DNA of 64,000 bases from Microbacterium esteraromaticum. Lineage in GTDB: Bacteria > Actinomycetota > Actinomycetes > Actinomycetales > Microbacteriaceae. The stretch's first letter is position 1. Each line of letters opens with the position of its first letter. The stretch is from positions 2,728,001 through 2,792,000 of the forward strand of contig NZ_CP043732.1 of the NCBI RefSeq assembly GCF_014084045.1. Direction: 5' to 3'. Below are positions 8,653-18,408 of the stretch, piece by piece. The position numbers and the translations under genes are program-made. A model generated the notes under the pieces. It saw only the letters and a list, made by a program, of their open reading frames with translations. It did no database searches and had not been told where the DNA came from.

Positions 8653-9962
8653 GCCGCCAGGCGCCCGACGCCGTGATGCCGGCCGCCGAGACGGATGTGA
8701 TCCTCGGCGACCTGGGCGTCCTGCTGCTCGAGTGCGGCACGTCGGTGACCGACGTGCGCGGATCGCTCGAGCAGGTGAGCCGCCGGGCCGCCCCTGAGAC
8801 GACGCTCGAGTTCGCGATCCTTCCAGAGATGGTGATGGTAAGCCGGCCGGGGGCGGCGTCGGCCACCACCACGGTGATCGGCAAAGGCGAGGCGCTGACC
8901 TTCCGGCAGTCGGCACGTGCCAGCAGGCTCGTGCGCGATCTCGAGATGGGCGCCTTGCCGTTGTCCGCGGCGCCCGCACGCATGGCTGCGATCCGCTCGA
9001 CGCCGCGCCGGATGCCAGGGGTGCAGAGCGTCATCGGCTGCGGGCTGCTCTCGGTATCGCTGGCGGTGCTGTTCCGCTGTCCATGGTGGGCGGCGCTGCT
9101 CGCGCTGCTCGTCGGCCTGCTGGTCGGCGGACTCACGATCCTGATGATGCGGGTGCGCGCGGCCGCCGCGGTGGCCCCGTTCGTGTCGTCCTTCGCCTCG
9201 ACGCTGCTCGTCGGCGTCGTGGCGAACGCGCTGGATCTCGGGCCGGTGCCGCTGTTCGCGGTGTGCGCCCCCGTGGCGATCCTCGTGCCCGGCGCCCTGA
9301 TCACGAACGCCCTGCTCGAACTGACATCGACCGACATCGTCACGGGTGGATCGCGGCTGATGTATGGGCTCATCATGCTTGCGTTCATGGCTGCGGGGCT
9401 GTACTCCGGGGCGTCGCTCACCGGGCTGCGGGTCGACTCGGCATCGGCGGCGCTGGTGGGTGAGGCCGTTCATCTCACGACCGAGAGCCGCGGATGGGAT
9501 GCCCTGCCGCCGGCGTGGACGGCATGGTTCGTCGTCATCGTGCTGGCCGTCGGGATCGGGCTCGCGTTCGGGTCGGGCTTCAGGCTGACGGTCGTGTGCA
9601 TCGTGGTGATGACAGGCACCTATGCGGTGCTCGCGTTGTTCAGCCCACTGGTCGGCAGCGTCGTGGCGACAGGAATCGCGGCCGCGGTGCTGTTCGTCGC
9701 GGCGCGCGTGCTCGAGCGCGTGACCCTCGCCGTGCCGGCCACCGTGTCGTTCCAGCCCGCGTTCCTGCTGCTCGTGCCTGGCACCGTCGGGCTCGTCTCG
9801 CTGGCGAGCTTCGACGCGCAGGCACTGGCATCAGCCCCGATGATGTTCCTCAGCCTGTGCATCGGCACGAAGGTCGGCGCGCTCCTGGCAGACCTCGCGC
9901 GCATCACCCGGTCAACGGTGTTCCTTCGTTGGGCCAGGCCCGCACGCATGGGGGAGCTGTGA
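8649..9962 (+). CDS. Threonine/serine exporter family protein (ThrE-like)
   Basis: A 437-residue membrane protein with the two ThrE modules fused. The N-terminal module (DUF1212) has the segment [20 protein letters not shown], then [17 protein letters not shown] before its first helices. The C-terminal half is a second block of about five helices (DUF3815-like). The Corynebacterium ThrE family exports threonine and serine. GTG 8649 overlaps the gltX stop. Substrate is inferred from the family only. Confidence 0.85.
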   Translation: MSRQAPDAVMPAAETDVILGDLGVLLLECGTSVTDVRGSLEQVSRRAAPETTLEFAILPEMVMVSRPGAASATTTVIGKGEALTFRQSARASRLVRDLEMGALPLSAAPARMAAIRSTPRRMPGVQSVIGCGLLSVSLAVLFRCPWWAALLALLVGLLVGGLTILMMRVRAAAAVAPFVSSFASTLLVGVVANALDLGPVPLFAVCAPVAILVPGALITNALLELTSTDIVTGGSRLMYGLIMLAFMAAGLYSGASLTGLRVDSASAALVGEAVHLTTESRGWDALPPAWTAWFVVIVLAVGIGLAFGSGFRLTVVCIVVMTGTYAVLALFSPLVGSVVATGIAAAVLFVAARVLERVTLAVPATVSFQPAFLLLVPGTVGLVSLASFDAQALASAPMMFLSLCIGTKVGALLADLARITRSTVFLRWARPARMGEL

Positions 9963-10062
9963 GACGATCACGCGCGCCACGCCCGGGGAACCTGTGCCGA
10001 TTCGCCATCTGCGCGCAGCTCGGGTAAGCTTGACTCTCGGTGCGAGGCTCCGGTTTCGCCCT

Positions 10063-10134
10063 TGGGGTATGGTGTAATTGGCAACACGGCTGATTCTGGT
10101 TCAGTTGTTCTTGGTTCGAGTCCAGGTACCCCAG
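10063..10134 (+). tRNA. tRNA-Gln (CTG)
   Basis: Full cloverleaf: acceptor TGGGGTA pairs with TACCCCA (10127-10133), the anticodon stem GCTGA/TCAGT has one G-U pair, the loop is TTCTGGT with anticodon CTG at 10096-10098, and a TTCGAGT T-loop is present. CCA is not fully encoded. A possible -10 box (TAAGCT, 10025-10030) lies upstream and a terminator follows at once. Confidence 0.95.
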
Positions 10135-10138
10135 CAGT

Positions 10139-10168
10139 GAAAAACCCCCGCTCAGGCGGGGGTTTTCG
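10139..10168 (+). terminator. Intrinsic terminator of tRNA-Gln
   Basis: CCCCCGC-TCAG-GCGGGGG followed by TTTT and preceded by AAAAA, starting 5 nt after the tRNA. This is a classical strong terminator and could work in both directions. Confidence 0.9.
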
Positions 10169-10285
10169 CGTTTCCGGACTGCCGGGTTCCGCGCTCTCGG
10201 CGCAGATGTTGCGCGGGCGCAACCCTACGGGCCAGGATGTTCAGCAGTGCGTGCACGTGAGGGGGCGTGCACCGGATGGGAAGCG

Positions 10286-12667
10286 ATGACGTCTGCAGCG
10301 AGGCGGGCCGGCCAGCACGTCGGTCGACTGCTGCTTCTCGCGCTCGTCGTCGCCCTGGTGGTGGCCGGGGTGGGCGGCATCGCCGTCACCGCCGACCGGA
10401 TGCTGACGGCGGGTGCCTCGCAGATCCTCCGCGATGCGGAACCGGCCGCCCGCAGCGTCCGCGTCGTCGCGACCGAGGGGAAGGACCCCGCCGCTCAGGA
10501 CGAGAAGGTGCGCGACGCCATCGCGGCGGTCTTCGGTGCGGCACCTGTCGTCGTCGCTCGGCAGCAGTCTCTGGAGCTGCCGACTGCCGATGTCGGCAGC
10601 GGGACGAAGAGGATCGGTCTGCTCGTAGACGACCGCTTCGACGAGATCGCCGAGCTCACGTCCGGGGAGTGGCCGATGCGGGCCGGTCAGGTCGCCCTTC
10701 CCGAACCCGCAGCGGCGCGTCTCGATCTCGGCGTCGGCGATCTGGTCTCTCTCGCGATCCCCGGAGGAGAGCCGGTGCCGCCGGCGCGAGACAGCGCCGC
10801 GCTCGAGGTCGTGGGTATCTGGCGCGCGATCGATCCCGCGGGAACGGAGTGGCACGGAGACCCGTCGGTCGCCTCCGGAGAGAGCGACGGCGTGATCGGC
10901 CCCGCGATCACGATCGCCGACACGCTCGCCGAGCATCCCGACTCGTCCACGGTCACGTGGGAGATCACGCCCGCTCGCTCGGATGCGGCCATCCTTCCCG
11001 AGCTGCAGCGAGCCGCCGCGCGCCTCGACGGGCTGCCTGAGTCCATCGACCCGCGGCGCGCCGAGAACACGCGGCTGTCGGGCGACCTCGCGCAGACGCT
11101 GGAGCGGCAGTCCGCCGCGGTCGCGGCCACGCGCGGCCTGCTCGTCGCGCCACAGCTGATCATCGCGCTTCTCGGCGCCCTGGTGCTCGGCATCGTGCTG
11201 ACGTCCCTGTCGAGCGCCCGCCTCGAAGAGCTCGTACTGCTGCGCGCCCGCGGTGCCTCCGGCCGTCGGCTCGCGCTCTCCGCAGCCGCCGAGGCGGCGG
11301 CCTTCGCAGCTGCAGGCGCTGCGCTGGCGGTCGGCGTGCTGGCCATCCTCGTCGACATCTCCGTCGACGTGCCGCTCATCGCCGCCGGGGCCGTGGTGTT
11401 CGCCGCACTGACCGCGGCTGTGACGGCGGTGCGCAGTGCCGTCAGGGCCGACGCGGTGCGCGCCGCCGCGCAGCGCAGCGACGCGGGGCTGCGCTCGCTG
11501 ACCGCCCTGCTTGTGCCGGCGGGAATCGCCGTCGCACTGGGTGCGCTCTCCGCCTGGCAGCTGTTCAGCACCGGCACAGTCGTGCGGTCGGACGGAGGGG
11601 CGGAGCCTCTCGCCGCCGCCGCCCCGACGCTGCTGCTCGTCGCCGCCTGTGTCCTCGCCCCTCTCGCCGCAGGTCCTCTCGCCGCTCTCGGTGAGAGGGT
11701 GCTGCGAGGCACGTCGGGAATCTCTCCGATCCTTCCTCTGCGCCAGCTGGCGAGGCGGATGAACACCCTGGCCGTCGCCATCCTGTGCCTGTCGCTGGCT
11801 GCCGCTGCGGCGGCCTTTGCGATCATGTCTCCGCTCGCCGCAGACGCGGCAGAGCAGCGCACGACCCGTGCGGCGCTCGGTGCGGATGTGCGTCTGATCT
11901 CCGACGGCGCCCTCGGCACCACCGCCGACGAGGCGAGCTCGTGGAATGGCGTCGGCGCGGCATCGGAGGTGCTGCACACCCCGCTGACCGTCGGATCCGA
12001 CACAGCGACCCTGATCGCAGGACCGGATTCCGCCGTGGGGCTGAACGGGCCGCTTCCCGACGACGTGGGCGGCGCGCTTCCCGCTCAAATCACCGAGAGC
12101 CTCGCGGCGCGTCTCGGCGCCGAGCGCGGCACGGTCTTCACCGCTCGCATCCGCTCGATCAATCAGCCGGTCTCGATCGAGGTGACCGACATCGTCCCCG
12201 CGCTGCCGGGCATCGGAGAGGGCCTGGGCGCGGCGACGGACCCGGCGGCCCTCGAGCAGCGTGATCTCGACAGGCCCGCCAATGAGCTGTGGCTGACGAG
12301 CGACGACCCGCAGGACACCGCGGAGCGGCTGCGGGCACGGGCGGTGCAGCCCGTCCGCATCCTGACCGCCGCCCAGGTCAGCGCCGCCCCCGTGACCTCG
12401 GTGGCCCCCGCGATGCTCACGGCCGGCGCTGTCGTCGCCGCCGTGCTCGGCGTGATCGGGTTCGCCGCGGCGACGACCGCCTCGTCGCGAGCCCGGCTCG
12501 ATGAGACGCAGGTGCTGCGTGCCCTCGGGCTCGCTGCTGCCGCGCAGCGGGCGATGAGGCTCGGCGAGAGCGCCGGCGTCGCGCTCTACGCCGTCGTCGC
12601 CGGCGCTGCTCTGGGGGCTGTGGTCGCCGCGGCCGTGCTCCCCATCGTGCTGGGGGTGGGCGCATGA
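10286..12667 (+). CDS. ABC transporter permease, FtsX/MacB-like (first subunit)
   Basis: About 793 residues: an N-terminal helix (LLLLALVVALVVAGVGGIAVTA), a large extracytoplasmic domain to about residue 280, then FtsX-type helix groups with the marker LRARGASGRRLALSAAAEAAA after the first helix of the block, and a second extracytoplasmic domain before the last helices. The layout resembles macrolide-exporter or lipoprotein-translocating permeases. The start is uncertain: ATG 10286 gives the cleanest N-terminus, but GTG 10268 and GTG 10247 are in frame. It overlaps the second permease by 4 nt (ATGA) and is part of a two-permease, two-ATPase operon. Substrate unknown; export of an envelope component or antibiotic is plausible. 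Confidence 0.85.
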   Translation: MTSAARRAGQHVGRLLLLALVVALVVAGVGGIAVTADRMLTAGASQILRDAEPAARSVRVVATEGKDPAAQDEKVRDAIAAVFGAAPVVVARQQSLELPTADVGSGTKRIGLLVDDRFDEIAELTSGEWPMRAGQVALPEPAAARLDLGVGDLVSLAIPGGEPVPPARDSAALEVVGIWRAIDPAGTEWHGDPSVASGESDGVIGPAITIADTLAEHPDSSTVTWEITPARSDAAILPELQRAAARLDGLPESIDPRRAENTRLSGDLAQTLERQSAAVAATRGLLVAPQLIIALLGALVLGIVLTSLSSARLEELVLLRARGASGRRLALSAAAEAAAFAAAGAALAVGVLAILVDISVDVPLIAAGAVVFAALTAAVTAVRSAVRADAVRAAAQRSDAGLRSLTALLVPAGIAVALGALSAWQLFSTGTVVRSDGGAEPLAAAAPTLLLVAACVLAPLAAGPLAALGERVLRGTSGISPILPLRQLARRMNTLAVAILCLSLAAAAAAFAIMSPLAADAAEQRTTRAALGADVRLISDGALGTTADEASSWNGVGAASEVLHTPLTVGSDTATLIAGPDSAVGLNGPLPDDVGGALPAQITESLAARLGAERGTVFTARIRSINQPVSIEVTDIVPALPGIGEGLGAATDPAALEQRDLDRPANELWLTSDDPQDTAERLRARAVQPVRILTAAQVSAAPVTSVAPAMLTAGAVVAAVLGVIGFAAATTASSRARLDETQVLRALGLAAAAQRAMRLGESAGVALYAVVAGAALGAVVAAAVLPIVLGVGA

Positions 12668-15360
12668 CCTCATCCGCCCGCCTCGCACTGCGCGGTGCGA
12701 CGACGACACCGGCGCTGTCGCTGTTCCTCGTGCTCGTGATCGCGGCGCTGTCGTACCTGGGCGTGGCCGCACCGCTCCTTCTCGAGCAGGGCCGCACCGC
12801 CACGATCCAGCGCGCGACCACCTCCCTGCCGCAGACCAGCCGCTGGCTCTCGGCGGACGCCCCGGGGCTGCCGGAGTTCGATGCCGCATCCGACCAGGAC
12901 ACCGGCGTCTGGGGTTCGGCACTCGCGATGATCGACGCCGCCCGTCGACAGCAGCCCGAGCCGCTGCGAGAGCTGCTCGGCGCACCGCGGCTCGTGATGG
13001 CGATCGACCCGCAGTTCTCGGTCGATGAGGACCCCGAACGCACTGACCCTGTGCCGATCAACAAGGTCGCGCTGGTCTCGGACGTCGGGCTGCTCGATCG
13101 CATCACCGTTGACGAGGGTCGTCTGCCGGAGGTCACCGACCCGGCCGACGGCGTCGAGATCGTGCTCACGTCCGAGGTGGCCGAGCAGCTCGCCTGGCCC
13201 GTCGGCACCGAACGCTCCTGGAGCGGGATGACCCTGCTGCTCACCGGCACGGTCTCCGCCAGAGCACCGGATGCCGGGGACTGGGCGTTCATCCCCGGAG
13301 CTCTGCGGCCGATGGTGGAGGTGAGCAGCAGCGGCGACCGGATCCTCGTCGGGACGGCGTTCATGCACGTCGACCAGGTGGCGGCGCTGCCCGATCTGGT
13401 GCGCGACGTCAAAGTGACGGCATGGATGCCGGTGCGCACCACCGGGATCGATGCGGCGAATGCCGCAGAGCTCACCGCGCAGATGCGGCTTCTGACCGCG
13501 GATCCGGTCTACCTCGAGATGCACACGGACAGCTTCTTCAACCGCGGGCTGTCATTCGCATCCGGCCTGCCGCGGGTGATCGACGAAGGGGTGTCGCGGG
13601 GAGAGGCGATGACGGCCGTCGTGACCGTCGCCGCCGTGGGGCCGGTGGCGGTCGCGCTCGTCGTCCTCGCGCTCGTGACCCGGCTCATCGCGGTGCGCCG
13701 CATCGCGGCCGTGCGCGTGATGCGGGCGCGCGGGGCCTCTTCGCTCCGGCTGGTGGCCATGCTGGGCGGCGAAGGTGCGGCGCTGGGCATGCTCGGCGCC
13801 GTGATCGGCGCGGCCATCGCCGCGTTCCTGCCTGGCTGGCTGTCGGGATGGATCCTGCTCATCCCGTTGCTCCTCGCCGCCGTTCCGGCCGCCGTCCTGC
13901 CCTCGAGCGCCCTGAACGACGCCGAACGGCACGAGCGGCGCGACCTCGGTGAGACGTCGCGCCGCGGATCCAGGCGCCTGATCGTGGAGGGCCTCTTCCT
14001 CACAGTCACCGTCGCGTTCGTCGTGCTCGTCATGGCGCGACCAGGGGCGGCATCCGCCGATCCGATGCTCCTCGCCCTGCCCGTCCTGCTCGGCGGCGCG
14101 GGCAGCATCCTGTGCCTGCGCCTGCTGCCCTCGCTTCTGCTCATCGCCGAGCGTCGGGCGAGGGTGCGTCCCTCCCTCGCCGCGCTGCTCGGTCCAGCAC
14201 GGGCTCGCCGCGACCCGCTGGTGCGGGCCGCTCCCGTGCTCGCCGTCGTCATCGGACTCGGCGTCGCCGTCTTCTCGGTGGCCTTCGCCGCGACGGTGAC
14301 GAGCGGGATCGCGCGTTCGGCGCTGATGGAGGTCGGCGCGGACGTGCGCGTCGACGCCTCCTACATCACCGATGGCGCGGTCGAGCGCGTCGCCGGGCTG
14401 GACGGTGTGGCCGATGTGGCCGCCCTGCGCGGCGACTCGGCGGTGCAGGCGAAGGCGGGGTCGGAGGATCAGCGTGCCCACGTCTACACCATCGACAGCG
14501 CCGAGTTCGCGGCCATGCAGCACGGACTGCCTGCCGCGATCCCGCTGCCCTCATCGCTCGCCGAGCCGGCCGACGGCGAGCCTGTCCCCGTGGTCGCCTC
14601 GCGCACACTGCTCGCCAGGCTCGGGGTGGATGCCGACGGCGACCTCGACGGGATCGAGATCGGCGGCACGCCGGTGACGGTGGTGGCGGTCGCTCCGGCT
14701 CAGGTCCCCTTCGGCTCCGCCCAGCAGTGGGTGATCGTGGACACGGTGAACGCCCGTGCACTCGGCCAGCGCAACATCGGCCTGTCCCAGCTCTACCTCT
14801 CTGTGTCATCGGATTCCGACGCGGATGACGTCGGCGCGGCCGCTGTGCGCGAGATCGCAGGAGACGCCGTCTTCCGCACGCCGGATCGGGCCGCAGCCGT
14901 CCATGAGCAGGACCCGGCCTTCTCGGTCGTGCAGGGCGCGCTGCTGGCTGCGAGCAGCATCGTCGCCGCCCTGCTCGGCGTGGCGGTCGTGGCCATGCTC
15001 ATGCTCGGGGCGGTCTCGCGCGCTCGCATGCTCGCCATACTGAGGACGCTCGGGCATCCTTCCCGGGGAGATGCCCGACTGGTGACCTGGGAGGTCGCAC
15101 CGGCGCTGCTGCTCGCGCTGCCGTTCGGTGCCGGAGTGGGCGTGGCGATGGCCTGGCTGGTCATCCCGCAGCTGGATCTGCGCGGCTTCGTCGGCGGTCC
15201 GACACAGCCGCCCGTGGTGCTGGGTGGCATGTGGCCGGTGATCGTCGTCGTCGGCTTCGCGCTGGTGTCGACGGTCGCCGTGGTGGCGGCGACGCTGCTG
15301 GCCTCGCGGCTTGGCACCGCGACGGCGATCCGCGAGGGTGATGAGCAGGAGCACGCATGA
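12664..15360 (+). CDS. ABC transporter permease, FtsX-like (second subunit)
   Basis: An 898-residue partner of the upstream permease. An N-terminal helix (ALSLFLVLVIAALSYLGVAAP) is followed by a large extracytoplasmic domain to about residue 310, an FtsX helix group with RIAAVRVMRARGASSLRLVAML, a second extracytoplasmic domain (about 540-740) and a final helix group with RARMLAILRTLGHPSRGDARL. The repeated cytosolic loops with an RxxGxxxxR pattern are typical ATPase-coupling loops of FtsX proteins. ATG 12664 overlaps the previous stop. The pair probably makes a heterodimer driven by the ATPases encoded just downstream. Confidence 0.85.
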   Translation: MTSSARLALRGATTTPALSLFLVLVIAALSYLGVAAPLLLEQGRTATIQRATTSLPQTSRWLSADAPGLPEFDAASDQDTGVWGSALAMIDAARRQQPEPLRELLGAPRLVMAIDPQFSVDEDPERTDPVPINKVALVSDVGLLDRITVDEGRLPEVTDPADGVEIVLTSEVAEQLAWPVGTERSWSGMTLLLTGTVSARAPDAGDWAFIPGALRPMVEVSSSGDRILVGTAFMHVDQVAALPDLVRDVKVTAWMPVRTTGIDAANAAELTAQMRLLTADPVYLEMHTDSFFNRGLSFASGLPRVIDEGVSRGEAMTAVVTVAAVGPVAVALVVLALVTRLIAVRRIAAVRVMRARGASSLRLVAMLGGEGAALGMLGAVIGAAIAAFLPGWLSGWILLIPLLLAAVPAAVLPSSALNDAERHERRDLGETSRRGSRRLIVEGLFLTVTVAFVVLVMARPGAASADPMLLALPVLLGGAGSILCLRLLPSLLLIAERRARVRPSLAALLGPARARRDPLVRAAPVLAVVIGLGVAVFSVAFAATVTSGIARSALMEVGADVRVDASYITDGAVERVAGLDGVADVAALRGDSAVQAKAGSEDQRAHVYTIDSAEFAAMQHGLPAAIPLPSSLAEPADGEPVPVVASRTLLARLGVDADGDLDGIEIGGTPVTVVAVAPAQVPFGSAQQWVIVDTVNARALGQRNIGLSQLYLSVSSDSDADDVGAAAVREIAGDAVFRTPDRAAAVHEQDPAFSVVQGALLAASSIVAALLGVAVVAMLMLGAVSRARMLAILRTLGHPSRGDARLVTWEVAPALLLALPFGAGVGVAMAWLVIPQLDLRGFVGGPTQPPVVLGGMWPVIVVVGFALVSTVAVVAATLLASRLGTATAIREGDEQEHA

Positions 15361-15385
15361 CGACCTCGGAGAGAGGATGGATGAC

Positions 15386-16294
15386 ATGAGCGACGGCGCG
15401 ATCGTGTGCGAGGGGCTCGTGCGCATCTTCACGGCACAGGGCGTGGAGGTACAGGCGCTGCAGGGCCTCGACCTGCGCATGGCCACGGGCGACATGGTCG
15501 CCCTGGTCGGCGCATCCGGATCGGGAAAGAGCACCCTGCTCGGCATACTCGCCGGCCTCGATCAGCCGACCGCAGGCGCCGCGCGGGTCGCCGGTCACGA
15601 CCTGGTGACCATGAAGGGCGCCGAGCGTCTGTCGTACCGTCGCGGCAGCGTGGGGTTCGTCTGGCAGCAGTCGGCGCGCAACCTGCTTCCGTACCTCTCG
15701 GCACGCGAGAACATCGCGATGGTGCACGGGGTCGCCGGCGTCGTGCCACGCGGCGAGCGCGCCGCGGCCGGCGACGAGCTTCTCGAGCTGCTCGATGCGA
15801 CGGAGGTCGCTGACAAGCGCCCCGCGCAGATGTCGGGCGGCCAGCGTCAGCGGGTCGCGATCGCCGTCGCCCTCGCCAACCGCCCACGCGTGCTGCTCGC
15901 CGACGAGCCGACCGGGGAGCTCGACGAGCAGACCAGTGCCGAGGTGCTCGCCGCGATGGAGACCGTGAACCGCGAACGCCGGGTGACGACGCTGATCGTC
16001 ACCCACGATGCGAGCGTCACCGAGCATGTCGCGCGCACCGTGCGGATCCGAGACGGGCGCACGTCCACCGAGACGCTGCGCAGTTCGAGCACCGACGGCG
16101 AGGGCAGATCTGTGCGCACCGCGCAGGAGTACGCGCTGCTCGACCGCGCGGGGCGCATGCAGCTGCCCGCCGACTTCGTCTCCGCGCTCGATCTGCGCGA
16201 CCGGGTGCGGCTCAGCCTCGAACCCGACCATGTGCGCGTCGCATCAGGGCAGGATGCCCCGCGAACGGGCGAATCAGCGGAGGATGCCTCGTGA
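15386..16294 (+). CDS. ABC transporter ATP-binding protein with AbrB-like tail
   Basis: A 302-residue ATPase. It has Walker A GASGSGKST, signature MSGGQRQRVAIAVALANRPR, Walker B VLLADEPTGELD and a His switch in LIVTHDAS. About 70 residues follow the nucleotide-binding domain: a linker, then LDRAGRMQLPADFVSALDL and RDRVRLSLEPDHVRV, which reads like a SpoVT/AbrB swapped-hairpin fold. ATG 15386 is chosen because GAGAGAGG sits 9 nt upstream; ATG 15377 and 15341 are in frame. It should energise the two upstream permeases, alone or with the second ATPase. Confidence 0.88.
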   Translation: MSDGAIVCEGLVRIFTAQGVEVQALQGLDLRMATGDMVALVGASGSGKSTLLGILAGLDQPTAGAARVAGHDLVTMKGAERLSYRRGSVGFVWQQSARNLLPYLSARENIAMVHGVAGVVPRGERAAAGDELLELLDATEVADKRPAQMSGGQRQRVAIAVALANRPRVLLADEPTGELDEQTSAEVLAAMETVNRERRVTTLIVTHDASVTEHVARTVRIRDGRTSTETLRSSSTDGEGRSVRTAQEYALLDRAGRMQLPADFVSALDLRDRVRLSLEPDHVRVASGQDAPRTGESAEDAS

Positions 16295-17064
16295 ACGCGG
16301 TGCTGAAGGCGGAGTCGCTCACGCGCGTCTTCCCGAGCCCCGGCGGCGATGTCGTCGCGGTGCGGGATGTCGATCTCGAGGTCAGCCCGGGCGAGCTCGT
16401 CGTGGTGGCCGGCCGCTCGGGAGCAGGAAAGACGACCCTGCTCACGATGCTGGGCGGTCTCGACCGGCCGACATCCGGCCGGGTGCTGATCGACGGCGCC
16501 GATCTCTCCGATCCGTCGACGGATGCGACCGGGCTGCGCGGCTCGCGCATCGCGTCGATCTTCCAGACGGCCGGTCTCATCCCGGTGCTGTCTGCAGCCG
16601 AGAACGTCGAGGTGCCTCTGCGCATCCGCCGCGTCGATCCCGCAGAGCGTGACCGTCGGGTCGCCGAGGCCCTGCGGGACGTCGGACTCGAGGATCATGC
16701 ACCGCAGAGACCGGGCGAGCTCTCCGGCGGTCAGCAGCAGCGGGTCGGCATCGCCAGGGCGCTGGTCATGCAGCCGGGCATCCTGCTCGCCGACGAGCCC
16801 ACTGCCCAGCTCGACAGCGAGACCGGCGCGCAGATCATGGATCTCATCGCGCGGCTGGTGCACGAGCGCGGCACCGCCGCGATCGTCGCCACCCACGACC
16901 CGGCGATGCTCGCCCGAGCCGATCGGGTGCTGGAGCTTCACGACGGCGAGCTGCGACGCCGGTCGCCCAGAAGGGATGCCCGTCGTGCGGCCCTCCAGGC
17001 CGAGCACGCGGCTACGCTGGCTGGACCACGCACTCAGCCACGACAGTCCGAGGAGCCGCGATGA
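16291..17064 (+). CDS. ABC transporter ATP-binding protein
   Basis: A 257-residue LolD/MacB-type ATPase: Walker A GRSGAGKTT (about 43-51), Q-loop IFQTAGLIPVLSAAENVEVP, signature LSGGQQQRVGIARALVMQPG, Walker B ILLADEPTAQLD and switch IVATHDPAML. Unlike the preceding ATPase it has no long C-terminal domain, only ~25 polar residues. GTG 16291 overlaps the previous stop (GTGA) and its own end overlaps the pirin ATG. Having two different ATPases for two permeases suggests either a heterodimeric motor or two exporters in one operon. Confidence 0.9.
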   Translation: MNAVLKAESLTRVFPSPGGDVVAVRDVDLEVSPGELVVVAGRSGAGKTTLLTMLGGLDRPTSGRVLIDGADLSDPSTDATGLRGSRIASIFQTAGLIPVLSAAENVEVPLRIRRVDPAERDRRVAEALRDVGLEDHAPQRPGELSGGQQQRVGIARALVMQPGILLADEPTAQLDSETGAQIMDLIARLVHERGTAAIVATHDPAMLARADRVLELHDGELRRRSPRRDARRAALQAEHAATLAGPRTQPRQSEEPR

Positions 17065-18056
17065 CCAACCTCGAGAAGAACCCGCCGTTGAGCGTCCTCG
17101 AACCGGGGGAGCGGTGCACCTCTGTCGACGTCCTCGCACCCCGTGAGGTTCCGCTCGGCGGCATCCGGGCGATGACGGTGTACCGCACTCTGCCGCAGAA
17201 GCGCCGGTCGCTCGTCGGCGCCTGGTGCTTCCTCGACCACTACGGCCCGGACGACGTCGCCCGCACCGGCGGCATGGAGGTTCCGCGTCACCCGCACACC
17301 GGCCTCGCGACCGTGTCATGGCTGTTCACCGGGCGCATCGACCACCTCGACTCGAACGGCGTCGCCGCGGCCGTGCTGCCGGGAGAGCTGAACCTCATGA
17401 TCGCGGGGCAGGGGATCACCCATCAGGAGATCAGCACCCCCGAGACCACGGTGCTGCACGGCGTGCAGCTCTGGTACGCCCTGCCGGAGGCCACTCGGTT
17501 CTCGGCGCACGGCTTCGCCCACTACGCACCCGAGCCCGTCGAACTCGCGGGCGCCGCCGTGCGGGTGTTCATCGGATCGCTGCTCGGCTCGACGTCGCCG
17601 GTCGACACGCGGACGCCCGACATGCTCGGCGCCGAGCTGATCCTCGACCCCGACGCCGAGATCGTGCTGCCTGTCCGCCGCGATTTCGAGCACGCCGCCC
17701 TCGCCGAGACGGGCGTCATCGACGTGAACGGCGTCGCTGTGCGTCACCGTGAGCTCGGCTACGTCCCGACCGGCGCCGACACGATGGTGATCACCGCGGG
17801 GCCGGATGGAGCGCGCGTGATCCTGCTCGGCGGGGTGCCGCTGGGCGAGCAGATCGTCATGTGGTGGAACTTCATCGGGCGCAGCCACGACGAGATCGAG
17901 GAGTTCCGCCGCCGCTACCAGGCCGAGCTGGGCTTCGAGCCGGCCGACCCGGCGGACGACGGCAAGCCCCCGTTGTTCGGCCCCTATCCCGAAGGGCAGC
18001 TGGCGCCGCTTCCCGCGCCGGCGCTGCCGACGGTGAGGCTGCGTCCCCGCGAGTAG
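17061..18056 (+). CDS. Pirin family protein
   Basis: A 331-residue bicupin. The N-terminal cupin has the metal-site pattern MEVPRHPHTGLATVSWL and ELNLMIAGQGITHQE; the C-terminal domain has VRRDFEHAALAE and ends near LRPR. Pirins are iron-containing cytosolic proteins, some with quercetin dioxygenase activity or roles in redox sensing. ATG 17061 overlaps the last codons of the ABC ATPase by 4 nt, so it is translated as the fifth cistron of an export operon, an unusual association. The gene ends 1 nt from the convergent acetyltransferase. Confidence 0.92.
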   Translation: MTNLEKNPPLSVLEPGERCTSVDVLAPREVPLGGIRAMTVYRTLPQKRRSLVGAWCFLDHYGPDDVARTGGMEVPRHPHTGLATVSWLFTGRIDHLDSNGVAAAVLPGELNLMIAGQGITHQEISTPETTVLHGVQLWYALPEATRFSAHGFAHYAPEPVELAGAAVRVFIGSLLGSTSPVDTRTPDMLGAELILDPDAEIVLPVRRDFEHAALAETGVIDVNGVAVRHRELGYVPTGADTMVITAGPDGARVILLGGVPLGEQIVMWWNFIGRSHDEIEEFRRRYQAELGFEPADPADDGKPPLFGPYPEGQLAPLPAPALPTVRLRPRE

Positions 18057-18057
18057 C

Positions 18058-18408
18058 TCAGCCCTGCTGCGCCTTGATCGCAGCGATATGCTCGCCGCGG
18101 CGCTCGACGACGTGCTGCTGATACTCCGGATGCTTGGGGAGCCAGGCCGCCACGTAGGGGCACACCGGCACGATGCTCCTGCCCGCCGCGACCGAGTCGT
18201 CCACGACGGCTCGGACGAGCGTCGAGGCGAGGCCCTGCCCGCCGTACTCCTCGGCGACGCCGGTGTGGAACAGCACGCGCTCGTCGCCGACATCGACGTA
18301 CGACTCCTCGCCGATCTCCTTCGACTGCGTGCCGTCCTCGCCGCGGTCGATCAGCACGTATCGCGACTCGCCAGGGAGATCGCGCACCACGAAGCGGCCG
18401 TCCGTCAT
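18058..18408 (-). CDS. Small GNAT (NATD1/YjdJ-like) N-acetyltransferase
   Basis: A 116-residue protein of the compact Gcn5-related class. It has the acetyl-CoA loop HTGVAEEYGGQGLASTLVRA and the conserved C-terminal stretch VPVCPYVAAWLPKHPEYQ. ATG at 18408 has AAAGG about 8 nt upstream and overlaps the AhpD-like gene's stop (ATGA), so the two are coupled. Substrate unknown. Confidence 0.88.
   Translation of the reverse strand: MTDGRFVVRDLPGESRYVLIDRGEDGTQSKEIGEESYVDVGDERVLFHTGVAEEYGGQGLASTLVRAVVDDSVAAGRSIVPVCPYVAAWLPKHPEYQQHVVERRGEHIAAIKAQQG

Noticed and set aside
6370..8979. Minus-strand open frame of 869 codons antisense to gltX and neighbours
   Set aside because: Low-complexity composition, no domain, and fully overlaps a certain housekeeping gene.
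10241..12985. Minus-strand open frame of 914 codons antisense to the FtsX permeases
   Set aside because: Arg/Gly/His-rich translation typical of a shadow frame in high-GC DNA; the plus strand encodes a recognisable permease in the same place.
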